A DNA stretch of 14,747 nucleotides from Ephemerocybe angulata. Its lineage: Eukaryota > Basidiomycota > Agaricomycetes > Agaricales > Psathyrellaceae. Location of the stretch: the NCBI GenBank assembly GCA_013368325.1, contig JAACJK010000050.1:1-14747 (forward strand), in the 5' to 3' direction. Shown piece by piece: positions 10,501 to 14,747 of this stretch; position 1 is the first letter of the stretch; each line of letters starts with the position of its first letter. Made by a program: the position numbers and the translations under genes. The notes below the pieces were generated by a model. The model saw nothing but the letters and a program-made list of their open reading frames with translations, was not told the origin of the DNA and did no database searches.

Positions 10501-13322
10501 GGTGAGCATGGATATTAGGTTTTTAAGAGGGTCGAAAAATCTGATATACCCTGCCCCAGGACTTCGAGCCATGTTTTGAGGCACAGAGGTACATGGCTGT
10601 TCAATACTCCGTTGAGTCAGCCTGTGGTGCGGGGCACCGATGCACGCAGTACCCGAGAGGCCCAAGGCCATCATGCATCCACACTGCGAGTATGCTGCTG
10701 CGCTCCAGAAATTACTGAAGATGGACACCTCAATCGGACTAGAAGAATACTTCTCAAACCTCGCTGTCATACTTCCCAACCAGGAGCTACATCCGTCTAT
10801 TGCTGCTGGTCAAACTCCATGTGCAACGGATGGATGTGAACTGAATGCGGCTCCATCAGCCGTCAACTTCTACTGGCCGCTAATCTTGACAGTCGGGTCG
10901 AACCTTTCAGACGGGAAGCGGCGGGCCCACAACCATCTCCGATTTGACGAAACATTCAAGATTATCTCCCCTGACTCGGAGATTGTGTATACCCTCGTTG
11001 GGCGTATCATTCATAAAAAGGATCACTTCACTGCTGAGCTTATGCTCGGCGGAGTTTCCTACACATACGACGACATGAACTCGAGGCTGCGTAGAGCTAA
11101 AAAGGGCACCCATCCCTTACAAAAGCGGACGACCGATGAATCCTACTACGTCTACCACCGCACCAGCCAGCTGGGAAAGGTATGTGTTCAAATACATGTG
11201 TCCACGGTATACTCTGGTCTTACGCTCTCCTGGCAGACGACTCAGTCCATCCAGAAAATGAAGGACAACTTTCACCACTACGAGCGAGTCAGCAGTGTTG
11301 GCTCAATTCCAAAACGACCTCTCAGCGTGTCAGACGGCAGCTCTTCTGGGTCGGATATTGAAATGGGGTCTACCCCATCCAAATCCAGTCGCTCTGATGG
11401 CACGGTTTACGATAACGACTTCAGCTCCGAGGATGAACCACTCATTCACTCAATATTTGAATCCAAGTCTCTCTGGGATGACGACATCGATGGACCCACA
11501 GAGACCAACACGCCTGGTCCAAGCAACAAGCCGGGCCCAAGCACGAGCTTATCTGACGCTTTGGCTCTTTGGGACAAAGTTGCAAAGGCTAAGGCGAAGC
11601 CCGCTGCTTCAGTCACAGCTGATATTGCTATTCCATCTTGCGAGACATGTGGGCTAGATGGCGCAGCTGCGTTGTCCACGATTCTCTGTCATCTGTGTAA
11701 GGTGGTCTGGCATACTTCATGCATGCGCCGGTTTCTTCCAAAAGATCATCTTGACGACATCGACTTTCTGTTCTGCTGTCCTCAATGCAGGTATGCAATT
11801 AACGGTCGCTGGGATCAGTCAATGTACAGTGTATTTCTACCATTTGCAATGACTCACTCACTTACGTGTATTTGATATAGGCTTGGTCGCTTCCTCCTGG
11901 TCAACGTGCACCAAATCACCAGACTGAACAACCGAAAATCGTATCCAGCGCAGATTATCTCCCGTACTAATGACACGGTTACTCTGCAGTGGCACAAGTA
12001 CAATGACTGGCCTCAAAAATCTCCGGTCATGGTGTCAGATACCTTCACACTATCCGTGCAGGAGTGTTATAGTATGCTCTGGCGAGACGACTTCGCAACA
12101 GATTTACCAGTGAGTGTCATTCTTTACTGAGCACTTGCAAATCCGCATATTCATTCTCTTATTTTGAAAGAACTCATTGGGCTCAATCGTCTGGCCAATT
12201 GTGCTCTATGATATTACAAGCGAAGAGGACGTCGAAGCACTGTGGGAAGCGGACTCACTTGGCATACTCTCTGCTTTGAAGGATGCTGAGACTGCCATTG
12301 TGGAGTTTGTCACTGGTATCCGATACCATCCCATCATGAATGTGCTAATGGAGTGGATGGAAGAGCTCCCGCTCTCCACGCCTAAGCGTCACTTCGCTCG
12401 AAAAAAGCATCTCCTCCGCTTCCCATCGAAGATGTTTTCAATTCCCCTCTTTCCCGGACATCGAGCAGCTATCGATAACTACATCTCGATGACATTTACA
12501 GAGCTCTTAGCAGGGAAGGAAGAAGAGCACATCTGTGTCGTAGTCCTTCTGCGACTATTGGTCCTCCGCAAATACCTCAAGCTCGAGCCGTCCGATGACG
12601 CAGAAATATTCGAACTTTCGCGCATTCTCACAGAGAAGGAGTACAGCATGACTACAGAAAACGATATTGCGACTCGATCCCGAATCCAACGGCTACTCAC
12701 CACGCATGAACGGGCATTCTACTGCAACCGAGCCAACCTTCTGGGGAACTCTACGCTCGATCCAACCCCTCAGATCACATCATCCACCATCGCATCGGAG
12801 GACTGGAGTATGAATACGCACCTCCTCAAAGGGCACTCGCAAATTCAACGCAAAATCGGTGATGTACCAGTGGAGCATCCTGCAAACCTCATTCGCATTC
12901 TGACTGAGGATGGTTCCCCATACATCATGGGGACATTCGTTCATGATTACAAGGATGATATGGCGTTGTTTGGTTCAACACCCTATCCCTTGAAGACTCG
13001 GCCCCCTCGGGACCCTGCTTTGGGCCCAGAACCATTCCCCTTCAACCCGAACGAGCCGCCAGCTACCCTGAATGGTGAATCTACCTTTCGGGTAATACAG
13101 CCAAGCAAGCCCGTCCCCTCGACACCCAAGCCGAAGCCAAAGAAGAAGGAACAAGAGAAACTCGCTCACCTTCCGGCCCCAGTCCCAGTCGCAACTCGCC
13201 TCACCAGAAAGGTGACTATGGATCAACGTTTACAGACAGAGAAACGAAGGGGAGAAGGGGAGTCGGACGAAGAATTTATTCCTGGCAGTAAAAAGCGAGC
13301 CAAGAAGCATCACGTATCGTAG
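7590..13322 (+). CDS. Multidomain GCM/MULE transposase with USP-like protease and PHD finger
   Basis: Nine exons: 7590-7836, 7900-8211, 8259-9295, 9374-9933, 9999-10501, 10560-11179, 11237-11790, 11881-12109 and 12171-13322. Introns are GT-AG, 47-90 nt; that at 9934-9998 has a CTAAC branch-like site. The product is about 1,740 residues. Order of parts: Pro/Gln-rich N-terminus (7635-7830), acidic Ser patch DSSSDSEGEPEEE, GCM finger, DDE transposase core, USP-like protease, acidic/Ser-rich linker, PHD finger, a short beta-rich module (YPAQIISRTNDTVTLQWHKY), an unrecognised domain, and a Pro/Lys-rich tail ending GSKKRAKKHH, a probable nuclear signal. Frame breaks occur near 8411-8443, 8690, 8747, 9110, 9717 and between 10560 and 10640; exons 7-9 are clean. 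Introns 7837-7899 and 11180-11236 are in frame and stop-free, so either may be retained. The copy is recently active with sequencing errors, or decayed in its 5' half. Start 7479 is an alternative. Confidence 0.82.
8286..8672 (+). other. GCM-type zinc-finger region of the transposase
   Basis: Sequence WQFRSYGTSNWNRKATRILRC is followed, after a frame break, by CLGVDVCPNPAC, RPVKPKT, CALCGSGPLVHHDC and WEHEGYHDHPRPP. The last motif is nearly the GxHDHPRPE end of animal GCM transcription factors, and the C/H spacing fits the WRKY-GCM zinc-finger superfamily, whose members occur in MULE transposases as DNA-binding modules. Reading continuity from RILRC to CLGVDVC needs either a 28-base block (8411-8438) to be absent, a one-base correction, or a 55-nt GT-AG intron (8367-8421) that would delete the WNRKATR segment. 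Confidence 0.75.
9079..9905 (+). other. MULE-like DDE catalytic core of the transposase
   Basis: First Asp in GFVTDGNHSYF (GAT 9088-9090); second Asp in VMDFSQAQRNAHAEEY (GAC 9380-9382), created across the splice 9295/9374; the Cys/His pair of MULE cores in GCEYHFWAQATRV (TGC 9530-9532, CAC 9539-9541); and catalytic Glu in TSNAAEHGHSLLNHA (GAG 9816-9818). Spacing is about 71 residues D to D and about 145 D to E, normal for MULEs. Two frame breaks fall inside (about 9110, in DGNHSYFKDG|VFLST; and about 9717, between GWLS and DPARHLGMVFPA). All four catalytic positions are conserved. Confidence 0.8.
10181..11090 (+). other. USP/USPL1-like cysteine-protease domain of the transposase
   Basis: A Cys box NSCFWDHGIELFFRAY (TGC 10193-10195) is followed about 250 residues later by a His box YTLVGRIIHKKDHFTAE (CAC 11024-11026) and YTYDDM (GAC 11069-11074). 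This order of C, then H in an HF/HY context, then an aromatic-DD pair is that of ubiquitin-specific proteases; the short loop before DHF is closer to the SUMO protease USPL1 than to classical USPs. A C-x4-C pair (CATDGC) lies where USPs have their finger. The frame breaks once between 10560 and 10640. The catalytic triad appears intact, but the target (ubiquitin, SUMO, other) cannot be told from sequence. Confidence 0.55.
11639..12109 (+). other. PHD finger plus possible SH3/chromo-like module
   Basis: CETC, 12 residues, CHLC, 4 residues, H-x2-C, about 18 residues, CPQC: an exact C4HC3 PHD finger including the Trp before the His-x2-Cys (VVWHTSC). The final codons span the splice 11790/11881. 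The next exon encodes LGRFLLVNVHQITR...YPAQIISRTNDTVTLQWHKYNDWP, a beta-strand-rich segment with the look of an SH3-like chromatin module, though I cannot name the family. PHD fingers usually read histone H3 tails. Confidence 0.75.
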
Positions 13323-13832
13323 TATAGCTCTGTCCCCCAAAAGTGCGAATGAATTGTATATTGATGTTTACTGCTGAACCTGATGCACTCGCCTCACAAG
13401 ATTCCATATTCACGATGCTCTAGCTACCTTAAATCTAATGTCAAGTTATCTCCTGAATTCTTTAGGTACTTGTGGAGTGGGGTGCAAAATGGCGGTTGAC
13501 TTATCGAACTTTGATGGCGCCGTGCAAGTCTCAATATGGGCACCCACCAACTATTCACTGCACCACAGTTGAACCTGATCTCGTCACCTCTCCAAATTTC
13601 GTGTAATATACCCAGAATATACCTCTAATGTACTTAGCTTGGTTTTTCCCATTTCCTTTGGGTAGTTTTTGCACGGCGATTAGATTCGTGCCCGGCACAC
13701 TCCATATTGATGGCACCGTGCGACACAATATGGGATTGTATACTACAATGAGAGATACAATATACTAATATACTTCCATAACTAATGTATTCTAAGGTCC
13801 CACCTGTAAAGAAAAACTTTTCACGCAAACCC
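13323..13832 (+). repeat. 3' non-coding region with a degenerate ~195-bp tandem duplication
   Basis: Several words recur at a spacing near 195 bp: TGAACCTGAT (13375-13384 and 13570-13579), CTAATG (13435, 13625), TTCTTTAGGTA / TTCCTTTGGGTA (ending 13468, 13664) and TTGATGGC[G/A]CCGTGC...AATATGGG (13511-13540 and 13707-13734). Together they suggest an old tandem copy. The second long word is also flanked by an 8-bp inverted pair CCATATTG / CAATATGG. No canonical AATAAA is seen after the stop. Confidence 0.4.
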
Positions 13833-14268
13833 ACCGCAAATTGAAGGTCACCTACCGCAAATTCTTGCAAGTCAACGCAAATAACCGCAAAGTACATGCA
13901 GATCACCGCAAGTCAACGCAACTTGACGTGTGGGAATCAACTAAGGCTCAACATCAATTCCCTGGTTTGGGGAAGGTGTTGGGTTCCACTGCCCAAAGTC
14001 GTTATGTATGAGGTGGGCCATACCATATATATAAAGGTAGTTCTCATATAGCCCTATTTCATGCTCTAGAGTCTGTGATTTGCCCAACAGTCGCTGGAAT
14101 TGGACCAACTTTGACATATTATCAGGTATTCCATAGGCATCTCCTCGCTTTGTTATTTCTATGCTGGTAGACTGTACTGACATATGCTGAGTTATATAAC
14201 TATGTACGTATGCATCCAGGCCCAAAATTTTCAGTTTTCGTATATTACCGCAAATTACCGCACCGCAA
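13833..14268 (-). repeat. Right subterminal heptamer array (ACCGCAA)
   Basis: ACCGCAA occurs at 13833-13839, 13854-13860, 13884-13890, 13905-13911, 14247-14253 and 14262-14268, interleaved with related CAACGCAA units. It is the mirror of the left array. The gap of about 330 bp between the inner cluster and the last two copies has no heptamers. Confidence 0.75.
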
Positions 14269-14289
14269 CGCAGAATTTTTGGCCACCGG
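14249..14289 (-). repeat. Right terminal inverted repeat
   Basis: The reverse complement starts CCGGTGG and carries GCGTTGCG and GCGGTA at the same distances as the left end. The 11-bp block after CCGGTGG is the least conserved part (4 of 11). Confidence 0.75.
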
Positions 14290-14747
14290 GCTGAGGCTCA
14301 AGTGGGGTAAGTTGATTCATCGAGGTCCAATATTGGGGTGGGCACGAGAATCATACCTGGGCATGAATTAGGTGCCAGGTATTGGTTTCTATCGGACTCC
14401 TTGCAACAAGAAGGACGCATAGGACAAGCATAGGACCGATATTTCCGCCGAAAATGCTCATTCTTTTTGGCGCCGAGTAGACGCCGGGGGGCATGGTACA
14501 TACTTCATAACCGGGATTTCGGAGATCATCAACATCCTCGACCAGGATATCTCTGGTAGAATGCTATGCAACGCTCCTCATTGTTCCAGAAACTGTCTAT
14601 GCATCCGTTGAACTGTCCGACTGTGCGAACTTGTGCCGTTAATGACGAGGCTAGTGCGCTGCAAGTGACCTACTATGCGCCCTTGTATCACGGCGGCGTC
14701 AGGTTTAGGCCTCTATTTACCGACACTAACGACACGGATCATGGGGG
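14290..14747. other. Right flank of the transposon, no firm gene
   Basis: No domain is recognisable. A plus-strand frame from the ATG at 14599 stays open for about 49 codons to the window edge (reading ...SALQVTYYAPLYHGGVRF...), which could be the start of an exon running out of the window, but it is too short to support. A minus-strand frame (14298-14501) looks like chance. Confidence 0.4.

Larger units (their letters stand above)
6851..14289 (+). mobile_element. MULE-like DNA transposon with GCM-finger transposase (7.4 kb, apparently full length)
   Basis: Bounded by CCGGTGG at 6851-6857 and its inverse CCACCGG at 14283-14289. Moving inward the two ends align without gaps for about 41 bp (roughly 31 identical), including a shared GCGTTGCG and GCGGTA. 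Both subterminal zones are full of TTGCGGT / ACCGCAA heptamers in mostly opposite orientation. The single gene inside encodes a transposase with MULE-type motifs, so ends and content agree. No 8-10 bp target-site duplication is visible (CACCCAATT left, GCTGAGGCT right), so the true ends may lie slightly outside, the duplication may have decayed, or one flank may have been rearranged. Assignment to Mutator/MULE rests on the DDE motifs and the GCM finger, which is known from MULE-type transposases. Confidence 0.8.

Noticed and set aside
7590..13322. KDZ-type (Kyakuja/Dileera/Zisupton) or CACTA transposase, both common in mushrooms
   Set aside because: The catalytic motifs (VTDG, MDFSQAQ, GCxxHF, TSNAAE) and the GCM finger fit MULE-like transposases, and the ends do not start with CACTA.
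13833..13925. CRISPR-like array of ACCGCAA repeats
   Set aside because: Units are 7 bp with irregular 10-25 bp gaps in a eukaryotic sequence; mirrored at the other end of a transposon.
6842..14298. Target-site duplication at the transposon ends
   Set aside because: CACCCAATT (left) and GCTGAGGCT (right) do not match, and shifting the ends by a few bases does not produce a match of 8-10 bp.

Overview
The window looks like nuclear DNA of a basidiomycete fungus, probably a mushroom-forming Agaricomycete. The evidence is GT-AG introns of about 47-90 nt dividing every recognisable gene, a typical fungal epoxide hydrolase, a P-loop protein of a kind I associate with basidiomycetes, and a DNA transposon whose transposase carries a GCM-type zinc finger. 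No rRNA, tRNA, CRISPR array or bacterial-style operon was seen.

Left part (1-6850), host-like DNA. Three genes lie on the minus strand: the 5' part of a secreted or membrane glycoprotein cut by the window edge (1-485), an epoxide hydrolase (2104-3425), and a small P-loop kinase-like NTPase (4118-5028). The last two are clear at protein level, but their frames break several times. Most breaks are repaired by assuming one missing base, usually next to a homopolymer. Long stretches between them (486-2103, 3426-4117, 5029-6850) hold nothing I can recognise.

Right part (6851-14289), a 7.4-kb DNA transposon. It is bounded by imperfect inverted repeats of about 41 bp starting CCGGTGG. Inside these are arrays of TTGCGGT (left) and ACCGCAA (right). 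It carries one plus-strand gene of nine exons (7590-13322, about 1,740 codons). In order it encodes a Pro/Gln-rich N-terminus, an acidic Ser patch, a GCM-type zinc finger (GYHDHPRPP), a MULE-like DDE transposase core (VTDG..., MDFSQAQ, GCEYHF, TSNAAEH), a USP/USPL1-like cysteine protease fold (NSCFWD ... H..DHF ... YDD), a complete C4HC3 PHD finger, a possible SH3/chromo-like module and a basic nuclear-type tail. Its 5' half has several frame breaks; its last ~2 kb of coding sequence is clean.

The most interesting object is this transposase. It joins a sequence-specific zinc finger and the catalytic core to a ubiquitin/SUMO-protease-like domain and a chromatin-reader finger, which suggests an element that reads and edits its host's chromatin environment. 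The second point is the strongly biased pattern of apparent single-base deletions, including one that may abolish a splice donor beside an 11-nt exon encoding the P-loop core. It reflects either uncorrected homopolymer errors in the assembly or real decay. From 14290 to the end nothing is recognisable.
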